A DNA stretch of 64,000 nt, from contig CAZWAY010000003.1 in the NCBI GenBank assembly GCA_964631945.1, positions 62,001-126,000 of the forward strand, given 5' to 3'. Under the pieces are notes generated by a model. The model did not search any database and had not been told where the DNA came from. It saw only the letters and a list, made by a program, of their open reading frames with translations. Every line of letters starts with the position of its first letter. Within the stretch, counting starts at the first letter, position 1. Positions 13,768 through 22,048 of the stretch are shown here, one piece after another. This DNA is from JABFRZ01 sp964631945. Its GTDB lineage: Bacteria; Planctomycetota; UBA1135; GCA-002686595. The translations under genes and the position numbers were made by a program.

Positions 13768-16326
13768 ATGAGCGACGGGAGAGGGAGCGGGCTCAACATC
13801 CTCTTCGACCTAGCCATCGATGGAGGTGCATGGCCGGGCGTGCTCAGGGGACGCCAGGGCGCGGTCGGAGAGCTCTGGCTGGGGCCGGCAGGCCTGCTCG
13901 ACAGGCTTGAAGGTGAGCTTGGTCTCGGCGCGCCATGGCTCGGGCCGACAGAGCGCGCGTGCGCACTCGCCTCGCTCCTGCGGGACCGAGACGGCTGGTG
14001 GCGCGACTCTCTCGAGGCCGATGCCCTCGGCACCTGCGAACGGCTGCTGCGCGATCGCGAGCTCCTCGTCGCGCACGGCTGGCGGGGCGAGAGCGTTGGG
14101 GTGCGACTCGACTCGCTCTGGGACGCGACTACGGATGCGCCTCCTGGCCCGGCGGACCGGGTACGTGTCGTCACCGACGTGCTCGCGAAGCGCAGGGTCG
14201 ACATCGCGCAAGTGTGCACGGCGTCTCCGCTCGCGACGCTCGATCCTGGTTGGCGCGCGCTCCTTGCGCGGCTCGTGGAGCGCGGCACGCGAGTCGAGGA
14301 AATCGAGGAACCCACGCCGCGCGCGCCTGGCGACCTGGGACACGTGCAGGAGGCCCTGGCGAAAGGGGCGCCGCTCTCGCCGGAGGGCGACGGGTCGCTC
14401 GTCCTGCTCCGCGCGTACGGCGTACTCGCGGCGGCCGACCAGGTCGCGGCTATGCTCGCAGAGCGCGCCAGCCTCGACGGGGCGCTGGTCATCGGCGCCG
14501 ACGACACCCTCGATGCTGCGCTCTCCCGTCATGGTCTGCCCAGGACCGGACGTGCAGACACGGTCCCCGCGTCGGCGGCACTGATCCAGCTAGTGATCGA
14601 GGCTGCGTTCACTCCGATGGAACCGGCGGACCTACATGCGCTCCTGTGTCTGCAGCCCGGACCGGTGCCGCGCGGCGTCGCGCGCAAGCTCGTGCGGGCG
14701 CTGGCGCGCTTCCCCGCGCGCGGGACGGAGGAGTGGAGGCTGGCGCTCGCCGCGGGTCTCGAGAGTATCGACCCGGACCGACGCGAGCGCGTGACCGCGC
14801 GTCTCGCGGCGCTCCTGGAGCCGGCGCAGCCACGGGACGGGCGTATCGCAGTATTCGAGCTCGAACGACGGCTGCAGGTCCTTTCGACCTGGGTGCGCGG
14901 GCGCCTCGAGGAGGTTCCAAGCCTGGAGGCGACGGCGCGTGCCGCGGAGTCGCTCCGGCGTGCGGCGTTGTCCCTCGGTGTGGCCGAGCTGACGCGAGTC
15001 GAGCTCCGCCGGCTGTGCGCCGACGTGGCGGCAAGGCTGGCGACAGCGTCGGAAGCCGGGTTGTCCCATGTCGCCGTCCCCGGTGCGGTGCTCGCGCCCG
15101 CCGCAACGGTGGTCTGGTGGGGGTTCACGCGCGACCGTGCGCCGCGCGCGCCGCGTCTGCGGCTGTCCGTCGACGAGCGAGCAGCGCTCACGAAGGCCGG
15201 GGTCGAGATTCCCGATGGTGGCGCGACGATGCGCGCCGAGGCACTGCGTTGGCGTCGGCCACTGGCGTACGCACGCGAGAGGCTGCTGCTCGTCGCGCCG
15301 GCCGTCGACGAGACGGGCGAACGCGCCTTCCCGCACCCGCTGTGGGATGAGTTCGTCGCGGCCGCTGGCGGCGCGCGACTCGTCAAGTCGCTCGAGAGGC
15401 GCGCGCTGCCGGTGCCCACGCATGTCGTTCAGCCACGTCAGCTCGCCGGACCGATGGTGGCAGTGAACGTGCCGGGAACGCTCACGCTCCGCGAGCAGGA
15501 GTCGCCGTCGAGTCTCGAGATGCTCCTTGGGTGCTCGCTGGCGTGGACCTTGAGATATCCCGCACAGCTTTCTGCCGGAATGACGAGCGGGCCCCCCGCG
15601 CCCGGGCCGCTGCTTTTCGGTGTGCTCGCGCACCACCTGCTGGCAGGCGTGCTCCGCGGTGGGGCGGGTACGGCTGACGTGCTGCGCGCACGCGCCGAGA
15701 CGCTCGTCGATGGTGAGCTCGATCGTCTCTGCGAGAGCCTGGCGCTGCCGCGCCATCAGGTCGAGCGCATGCGGGTACGCCAAGCCGTCGTGCGCTCGGC
15801 GGCGCGGTTGGGCGAGCTCCTGTCCGCGACAGGCGCGACCGTGCGCGGCGTCGAGGTGGATGCGTCCGCGTCCCTTGCTGGCGTCACCGTCGGCGGCCGG
15901 GCGGACCTCTTGCTACGGAGCCCCGACGTGGTGATCGATCACAAGTGGGGCGTGACGACGAGCCGCACGCATCTCGAGCGCGGCACTGGTTTGCAGCTCG
16001 CGGTCTACGCCGAGCTGTTCGGGGAGGAGGGGCGGCGGCCGGAGACGGCCTTCTTCATTCTCGATCGCCAGGAGCTCTTCGGCGAGCACGCCGGCAGGCT
16101 GCCCGGCGCGAGTCTGCGGGGCCGACACCGTGCAGCCGAAGTGTGGCGCGCTACGGAGTCAGCGATCCGGCAGCGGGTCGCCGAGCTTGCGCGCGGTGAG
16201 GTCCTCGCGCCTGCGGCCGATGGCACCGAGATCGAGGGGGCACTCGCGCATGGAGTGATCACAATCGCGCCGCCCTGCAAGTACTGCGACTTCGACGCGC
16301 TCTGCGGACTCAGGGGCAGCGCATGA
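13768..16326 (+). CDS. AddB-like PD-(D/E)XK nuclease subunit with Fe-S-type cysteines
   Basis: 852 residues. The N-terminal two-thirds resembles a degenerate helicase-type AddB body without a Walker A. The C-terminal part begins SPSSLEML-LGC (C near 590), carries the nuclease motif GGRADLL...VIDHKWG (about 708-731) and ends CKYCDFDALCG (about 836-846). One cysteine before and three after the nuclease core is the [4Fe-4S] layout of AddB. ATG 13768 is chosen for its weak AGGAT site; an upstream ATG at 13696 is possible. Its stop overlaps the helicase gene. Role: DNA end resection for recombination, or attack on foreign DNA; flanking relics suggest an acquired pair. Confidence 0.8.
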   Translation: MSDGRGSGLNILFDLAIDGGAWPGVLRGRQGAVGELWLGPAGLLDRLEGELGLGAPWLGPTERACALASLLRDRDGWWRDSLEADALGTCERLLRDRELLVAHGWRGESVGVRLDSLWDATTDAPPGPADRVRVVTDVLAKRRVDIAQVCTASPLATLDPGWRALLARLVERGTRVEEIEEPTPRAPGDLGHVQEALAKGAPLSPEGDGSLVLLRAYGVLAAADQVAAMLAERASLDGALVIGADDTLDAALSRHGLPRTGRADTVPASAALIQLVIEAAFTPMEPADLHALLCLQPGPVPRGVARKLVRALARFPARGTEEWRLALAAGLESIDPDRRERVTARLAALLEPAQPRDGRIAVFELERRLQVLSTWVRGRLEEVPSLEATARAAESLRRAALSLGVAELTRVELRRLCADVAARLATASEAGLSHVAVPGAVLAPAATVVWWGFTRDRAPRAPRLRLSVDERAALTKAGVEIPDGGATMRAEALRWRRPLAYARERLLLVAPAVDETGERAFPHPLWDEFVAAAGGARLVKSLERRALPVPTHVVQPRQLAGPMVAVNVPGTLTLREQESPSSLEMLLGCSLAWTLRYPAQLSAGMTSGPPAPGPLLFGVLAHHLLAGVLRGGAGTADVLRARAETLVDGELDRLCESLALPRHQVERMRVRQAVVRSAARLGELLSATGATVRGVEVDASASLAGVTVGGRADLLLRSPDVVIDHKWGVTTSRTHLERGTGLQLAVYAELFGEEGRRPETAFFILDRQELFGEHAGRLPGASLRGRHRAAEVWRATESAIRQRVAELARGEVLAPAADGTEIEGALAHGVITIAPPCKYCDFDALCGLRGSA

Positions 16327-19300
16327 AGATCCGGATCGTCACCGCCAGCGCCGGCTCGGGCAAGACGACTCGGCTTTCGCAGATCCTGAGGGACGAGCTC
16401 ACTGCAGGCCGCGCACGCCCGGATGGCATCATCGCGACGACCTTCACGAAGCAGGCGGCCGCCGAGCTGATCGAGCGCGCACGCTCGGTGCTGCTCGAGC
16501 AGGGGCGCGGACACGACGCGCACGAGCTGCTCGCGGCCCGCATCGGCACGGTCAACTCTGTGTGCGGCTCGTTGGTCGCGGACTATGCGTTCGAGCTGGG
16601 TCTGTCGCCACGACTCACCGTCCTGGACGAGGCCGCGGCAGAGACTGCGCTCAAGCACGCGCTCGCCGTGGTCGTCGACGACGATACAGCCGCCGAACTG
16701 CAGGACTTCCAGAGCCTCTTCGACAGGAGCCTCGACTGGCATTTCGAGGTGCGCAGGCTAATCGAGGCGGCGCGCGCAAACGGGATCGACTCCGTTGCGT
16801 TGCGCGGGTCGGCGGTGCGTTCGGTCCAGACGCTACAGGAGTGTTTGGGGGCGGCCGATGCCGACGGCGACGCCATCGACTGCGCGCTGCTCGCGGCGAT
16901 CGACGGCGCGGTCTCGGCGATCGACCTTGTCCTCGACACGACGAAGGGCACCGCAGAGTACGTAGCGTGGCTGCGCGAATGCCGGCAGACCCATGCCGAC
17001 GGCCGGCTGCGGTGGGGCGACTGGGCGAAGCTCGTCAAGGAGCGGCCGACCAAGAAGTCCGAGGGTCACGCTCTCCCGGTCGCACACGCCGCGGGCGCAC
17101 ACCTGCGGCATCCCAGGCTGCACGCCGACCTGCGTCGGATGATCGAGCTCGTCTTCTCGACGGCGGCCCGCGCCATGGACACCTACCAGGCATACAAGCG
17201 CGAGCTCGGCGTGATCGACTTCGTCGACCAGGAAACTTTCGCGCTCGACCTCCTCCGTCGTGCGGACGTACGCCAGGACCTCGTGGGCCGGATCGACCTC
17301 GTCCTCGTCGACGAGTTCCAGGACACCAGTCCCCTTCAGCTCGCAATCTTCCTCGAGCTTGCACAGCTCGCGCGCGAGTCGGTCTGGGTCGGCGACCCGA
17401 AGCAGGCAATCTACGGGTTCCGTGGCACGGATCCCGCACTGATGGATGCAGCGATCGAGTCGCTGACGTCGCCAGCGCACGACTCCGAGCTGATCGACCG
17501 CGCGGTCGACGCCGTCGCGCGCATTGGAACGGTCGAGACGCTCGATATCTCGTACCGCAGCCGACCCGGGCTCGTTCATTTGACTAGCGCCCTGTTCGCG
17601 CGCCCGTTCGCGGCGCAGGGAATGCCCGAGGAGCGCGTGCGCCTGCGGCCTGAGCGCAACGACGAGCCCCCGGGGCTCGGGCCCATCGTCGAGCACTGGC
17701 CGTTCCTCGTCCCCGGCCGGAGTGGAAACGAGGCGTTCGCCAAGTGCGCGGCCGCGGGCGTCCGCGAGCTTCTTTCAAGTGCACCGGTGGTGCGCGACCG
17801 GGGAACGGATGCGACGCGCGACGCGCGGGCCGGTGACGTGGCAGTCCTCTGCCGAACGAACGAGCAGTGCCGCGCGGTCGCCAGCGCGCTCGCTGACCAG
17901 GGCATCCCGGCCGTCGTGCCCCGCGTCGGGCTGCTCGACACGCCGGAGGGACGGGTCGCGCTCGCCGGCCTTCGGCTGTGGGTGGATCCGAGCGACGCGC
18001 TCGCGGCCGCGGAGGTCGCGCGCTTCACGACGTTCGCGGTGGACCCCTGCGCCCAGGTCGCGCAGGCGGTCGCGGAGCCGGGCAGCGCTGCTTTCGCGAA
18101 GGAGCCTGCCGTCGAGCGTGTCCGGGCGGCGCGCGCCGCGTCGCCGGACCTCGGCGTCGTCGCGGTGGTCACTTCGGTCATGGACGCGCTCGGCTTGCAT
18201 GAGCTCTGCGCCGGATGGGGGAACGCCGAGCAGCGGGTCGCGAACCTGGATGCGCTGCGCGCGCACGCCGCGCGCTATGTCGCGGACGCGGCGGCGGCTG
18301 CGGATGCGCCCAGCGTCATCGGGCTCCTCGGGCGGCTCGAGGAGCTCGTGGGCGAATGGGGATTCCACGCAGTGCGCTCGGACAGCCAGGCACTCCTGGG
18401 CGGCGAGGAGGGCGTCACCGTGTCCACCTGGCATCGTGCCAAGGGACTGGAGTGGCCGCTGGTGGTGCTGTTCGGGCTCGAGACGATGCGCGAGCCGCTC
18501 GCCTACGGCGTCCACGTGATGAGCGGGCAGCGTGACTTCGATGTCGGCGACCCGCTTGCCGGACGCTGGGTGCGCTTCTGGCCGAACCCGTACTCGACGT
18601 CGAATCAGCAGGGGGCAGTCAAGGACGCGTACGAGCGCGGAGAGGTCTTCCAGGCTCTCCGAGAACGCGCGGAGCGCGAGGCGTTGCGTGTGCTCTACGT
18701 CGGCTGGACGCGTGCGCGCGACCGGCTGATCCTCGCCGCAAAAGCGGACAAGCTGACCGCGGGCCTCCTCGGAGCGCTCTCGAACGGGAACTCCGCATGG
18801 ATCGGTGACCCGGGCATTCTCACGGCCAGTGAACACGATGTGGTCTGGGCGGAACGCACCGTGCGGCTCCGCGTGCGACCGGCAGTGGGAGCCGAGCCCG
18901 TGCCCGTCCAACCCGCGCCCGGGCACATGACGATCCGACGCCCGGCGCGAGAGCACCCACCCGCGTACAGTTTGCCCTCAGCCGCGCCGCCGCTCGCGTG
19001 CACGATCGGCGCGCCCGTCACGATCTCCCGGCGACTCGAGATCTCCGGCGCACCGGAGATGGACCTGGTCGGCCGCGCCGTCCACGCGTTCCTTGCGGCT
19101 GACCATGAAAACCTGACGGATGTCGACCGCGTCGCGATCGCCCGTGGCCTCGTCCAGCGCTACGGCCTTGCCACGCACGTCGCAGCGGAGGAGGTCGCTA
19201 CGGCGGGTGTGAGTCTGCGGAGCTGGCTGGCGACTGAGCTCGGCGCGACGTGCTTCCACCGTGAGTGGCCGGTGGCCGAACGGCTCGCGATAGGTACGGT

Positions 19301-19532
19301 GGTCCGAGGCGCCGCGGATCTGGTCGCGCGCACACCGAACGGCTTCGTGCTCGTGGACCACAAGACCTTCCCGGGCTCGCTCGAGTCCGCGCTAGAACGC
19401 GCACCGCGGTACTCCGGGCAACTCGCGGCCTACGCCTCCGCGATCGTCGCGGGTACGGGAGAGGGGATAGCGTCCATGTGGGTTCACTTCCCCGTGCTGG
19501 GCGCCGTCGCTGAGGTCCGCATCACACCATGA
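16323..19532 (+). CDS. AddA/UvrD-like helicase-nuclease
   Basis: 1069 residues with a full set of SF1A helicase motifs: Walker A ASAGSGKT at 8-15, Walker B DEFQDTSP near 330, motif III WVGDPKQAIYGFRG near 357, motif IV ISYRSRPG, motif V STWHRAKGLEWP near 700 and motif VI VGWTRARDR near 795. A C-terminal RecB-type nuclease domain follows: REWPV, GAADLV and LVDHKTF near 1011. The start overlaps the AddB-like stop (ATGA), so the two are made together and probably form a heterodimer with two nuclease sites. Chi-type control cannot be judged from sequence alone. Confidence 0.85.
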   Translation: MKIRIVTASAGSGKTTRLSQILRDELTAGRARPDGIIATTFTKQAAAELIERARSVLLEQGRGHDAHELLAARIGTVNSVCGSLVADYAFELGLSPRLTVLDEAAAETALKHALAVVVDDDTAAELQDFQSLFDRSLDWHFEVRRLIEAARANGIDSVALRGSAVRSVQTLQECLGAADADGDAIDCALLAAIDGAVSAIDLVLDTTKGTAEYVAWLRECRQTHADGRLRWGDWAKLVKERPTKKSEGHALPVAHAAGAHLRHPRLHADLRRMIELVFSTAARAMDTYQAYKRELGVIDFVDQETFALDLLRRADVRQDLVGRIDLVLVDEFQDTSPLQLAIFLELAQLARESVWVGDPKQAIYGFRGTDPALMDAAIESLTSPAHDSELIDRAVDAVARIGTVETLDISYRSRPGLVHLTSALFARPFAAQGMPEERVRLRPERNDEPPGLGPIVEHWPFLVPGRSGNEAFAKCAAAGVRELLSSAPVVRDRGTDATRDARAGDVAVLCRTNEQCRAVASALADQGIPAVVPRVGLLDTPEGRVALAGLRLWVDPSDALAAAEVARFTTFAVDPCAQVAQAVAEPGSAAFAKEPAVERVRAARAASPDLGVVAVVTSVMDALGLHELCAGWGNAEQRVANLDALRAHAARYVADAAAAADAPSVIGLLGRLEELVGEWGFHAVRSDSQALLGGEEGVTVSTWHRAKGLEWPLVVLFGLETMREPLAYGVHVMSGQRDFDVGDPLAGRWVRFWPNPYSTSNQQGAVKDAYERGEVFQALRERAEREALRVLYVGWTRARDRLILAAKADKLTAGLLGALSNGNSAWIGDPGILTASEHDVVWAERTVRLRVRPAVGAEPVPVQPAPGHMTIRRPAREHPPAYSLPSAAPPLACTIGAPVTISRRLEISGAPEMDLVGRAVHAFLAADHENLTDVDRVAIARGLVQRYGLATHVAAEEVATAGVSLRSWLATELGATCFHREWPVAERLAIGTVVRGAADLVARTPNGFVLVDHKTFPGSLESALERAPRYSGQLAAYASAIVAGTGEGIASMWVHFPVLGAVAEVRITP

Positions 19533-19888
19533 ACTTAGGACCTGAATCGATGCCCGAATCTTGAAGGCCAAGCATGACGCCAAGACACCCCTGAGCCCGT
19601 CGCTGAGGAGCCTCACATGCTTGCTTGCTGGCCAATAGGTTGCGACGAATGCGACGGAAGCCCGCCTTCAGACTTCAAGTCTGAGTCAGGGCCAAGCACC
19701 TGAGAGGGCACTTGCCGAGGAATAGTTGCCGTGGGCAATCTCCAAGAATGGACGCTTGAAGGACTGGGCTATTGTCCAAGAGGGGGATCTGGAGCCGGGC
19801 GCCGGCAGTGATGCGTGCGTGCCTTGGCTCGTCCCCATCGAGGAGGGGACGCGCGCGCGGCTGCGCTCGCCGCTGGTCCTGGTCGGGG
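19533..19888. other. Gene-free stretch with dispersed repeat copy A (about 19584-19690)
   Basis: No convincing gene. Read on the minus strand, about 19584-19690 (CAGACTTGAAGTCTGA, then GGCGGGCTTCCGTCG, CGTCGCAACC, and later CTTGGCGTCATGCTTGGCC) aligns by eye with 26063-26168 (CAGATCCGAAGTCTGA, GGTGGGCCTTCGTCG, GACGCAAG, CTTGGCGTCCTGCTTGGCG). These look like two diverged copies of one element. This copy directly follows the helicase gene. Confidence 0.45.
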
Positions 19889-21253
19889 TCAGCGCCCCAA
19901 CGCGCTCGACGTAGGGCTGCGGGTCCCGGACTCAAGCCGTTCAACACGCGTCGCGAGCGCAGCATTCACCGCACGCAGTTCGGCGATCTCGGCGTCTCTT
20001 GCGGCGAGGAGCTGGTTCACACGCTCGTTCAGCCCCTGGATCGCGGCCAGCGCCACACCGTCTGGGTCGATCGTGTCGATCGTCTTGTCGTTCACCCCCA
20101 GGCCGAAGGCCGCGTGGAAGTCCTGCGCCATCGGTCCCATGTGGCGGATCGAGTCGTCTTGCGCCTCGTAGTTCCAGGTCGTGATCGGGAGCCCGCACAC
20201 GCGCTCCAGGACATCCTCCGCGTCGACCGGCTCGACGTTCTCCTTCGAGGCGCGATCGCTGACCGAGGACCACGAGCCACCGCCCGGAGCGAGGAGCACG
20301 CCCGCGGTTGCCCCGCTGTTGCTGAACATGCGTACACCGCCGCTGGCGTAGACGTTGAACTCATCGGCTGCGGAAGAAGGCTTGTCCACGTTCTGGCCGT
20401 CGCCCCACACGAAGGCGCCGGCGTGATTGGCTTTGGCTCGACGTCCAGCGGAGAGGCTGTAGTCGCCTCCGGCCACGTTGCGACTCCCACCGGGAATGGA
20501 CGAGTAGTGCCCCGACGCAGCGTTCCAGTGGCCTCCACCCACCGTGGCGTAGTCTCCGCTCGCGGTGTTGCCCTGGTAGTTGCCGAAGTGGTCGGTGCCG
20601 GCGCTACCCCCGCTGACCGTTGCAAAGAAACCACTGGCAGTATTGGCACGACCTCCAGCCACGGACGAGCCCTGGCCGGAAGCCGAGTTCAAACTGCCCC
20701 CGGACACGGTGGAGTGGACTCCCAAGGCGCTGTTGGCCTCCCCGCCTCCGACCGCACCGGCTTCGCCGTAGGCTTCGTTAGCCTCCCCTCCCGCGATCGT
20801 CGCATAAACGCCCGATGCGGAATTGCCCCAACCGCCACCGATCGTCGAGAAGACGGCTGAAGCGCTGTTGTCGATCCCGCCACCGATCGCCGAGTAGTCG
20901 TCTGAAGCGACGTTCCTCCGGCCGCCGCAAACGGTGCTGTGCCCCTCTCCCCAGAGACCATTCGTCGCCTGGTTGTCTTGCCCTCCGCCGATGAACGAGT
21001 TCGTCCCGCTCGCGACGTTGTTCACGCCGCCGTCGTGCGGCGGCGGGAAGAGCAACCCCGGCGACGGCACCGAGCTCGCCTGGAGACATTGACTCGGATT
21101 AGCCTGATCCCGGATCGAGGCGGCACAGGCGGGGAGCACCTGCATGGACTGTGCTCCACCCGAAGGCGCACGAGCCCGGCTCTGGCTGCTCTGCGACTGT
21201 CCCTGCGCGGCGAGCAAGGCTCCAAGGGCGATGGCGGCTAGCGAGAGGTTCAT
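19889..21253 (-). CDS. Secreted YadA-head-repeat protein with peptidase S74 chaperone domain
   Basis: 454 residues: a signal peptide ending near AAQG (residue 18), then from about 85 to 285 some fifteen imperfect 13-16-residue units of the type (I/V)xGGGxxNxASGxxS, the left-handed roll of YadA-like trimeric heads. A C-terminal S74 intramolecular chaperone domain begins at SDRASKENV (about 337), with the Ser and Lys of its self-cleaving dyad, and includes GPMAQDF and DGVALAAIQGLNERV, ending in a coiled coil. S74 domains usually trimerise phage tail spikes and then cut themselves off. No phage genes are nearby, so a cell-surface fibre is more likely. Confidence 0.82.
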   Translation of the reverse strand: MNLSLAAIALGALLAAQGQSQSSQSRARAPSGGAQSMQVLPACAASIRDQANPSQCLQASSVPSPGLLFPPPHDGGVNNVASGTNSFIGGGQDNQATNGLWGEGHSTVCGGRRNVASDDYSAIGGGIDNSASAVFSTIGGGWGNSASGVYATIAGGEANEAYGEAGAVGGGEANSALGVHSTVSGGSLNSASGQGSSVAGGRANTASGFFATVSGGSAGTDHFGNYQGNTASGDYATVGGGHWNAASGHYSSIPGGSRNVAGGDYSLSAGRRAKANHAGAFVWGDGQNVDKPSSAADEFNVYASGGVRMFSNSGATAGVLLAPGGGSWSSVSDRASKENVEPVDAEDVLERVCGLPITTWNYEAQDDSIRHMGPMAQDFHAAFGLGVNDKTIDTIDPDGVALAAIQGLNERVNQLLAARDAEIAELRAVNAALATRVERLESGTRSPTSSALGR

Positions 21254-21424
21254 TCTCCTGTGCTCCGATGTGGTTCCACGGCGAGGGCTTGTTTGCCCAA
21301 TGCCCTGCTCTGGGAACCGCTGGCCGGTTCCGGGCGGACCCTGGAATCTCGTAGAAACTGGTCACGGCGCTTCAGTCGAGGGGTCGCGGTCCATGTCTAT
21401 ACTGCTCGTCCATCGACGGTCCGC

Positions 21425-22048
21425 ATGCACCCCGAGCCTGACCCATCCCAGCCGGCCGCTCTCGATTCCGAAAGCGTCGGGGCGATGCTGGAGCAGTTCC
21501 GGCCGCGCCTCGAGCGCATGCTCGCGCTGCGCATGGATCCGAGCCTGCGGCGACGGGTCGAGGTGGGAGACGTGCTCCAGGAGGCGTACGTCGAAGTGTT
21601 GCGGCGGCTGGACGAGTACCGGGCGTCCGGCTCGACGCCGTTCTTCCTGTGGGTGCGCTTCCTTGCGGGCCAGAAGCTGCACGACGTCCATCGCCGGCAC
21701 CTGGGCGCGGGGCGCCGCGACCGGCACAAGGAGATCTCGACCCCGTTCCCGGCGGCGAGCTCGCAGTCGCTGGCCAAGGCGCTGCTTGATCCGGCCTCGT
21801 CGCCGTCCGAGGTCGCCGCCCACGCCGAGGAGCAGCAGCACTTGCAGGCAGCGCTCGAGCGCCTTGATGAGACCGATCGGGAGATCTTGGTGCTGCGCTA
21901 CTTCGAGCTCCTGTCGAACGAGGAGACCGCGCAAGTCCTCGGCCTGTCCGTGCCGGGGGCGAAGAAGCGGCACGTGCGCGCGCTCGGCTATCTGAAGGCG
22001 GCGCTCGGACCCCTGGAGAGGCTCTGGAGACCGCCGGGAGGGACGTGA
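21425..22048 (+). CDS. ECF-type RNA polymerase sigma factor
   Basis: 207 residues with sigma region 2 (VGDVLQEAYVEVLRRLDEY, then FFLWVRFLAGQKL) and region 4 (LDETDREILVLRYFELLSNEE, then LGLSVPGAKKRHVRAL). The wording of both regions matches the ECF subfamily found in Planctomycetota next to Ser/Thr kinases. ATG 21425 gives the usual length; the frame is open further upstream but reads as non-coding. Its stop overlaps the kinase gene start (TGATG), so the kinase probably controls this sigma factor, as in ECF/STK pairs. Confidence 0.88.
   Translation: MHPEPDPSQPAALDSESVGAMLEQFRPRLERMLALRMDPSLRRRVEVGDVLQEAYVEVLRRLDEYRASGSTPFFLWVRFLAGQKLHDVHRRHLGAGRRDRHKEISTPFPAASSQSLAKALLDPASSPSEVAAHAEEQQHLQAALERLDETDREILVLRYFELLSNEETAQVLGLSVPGAKKRHVRALGYLKAALGPLERLWRPPGGT

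Noticed and set aside
20440..21000. Tandem repeats that could be a CRISPR array
   Set aside because: The periodic pattern is the 13-16-residue protein repeat of the S74 gene, in frame, with no constant repeat or unique spacers.
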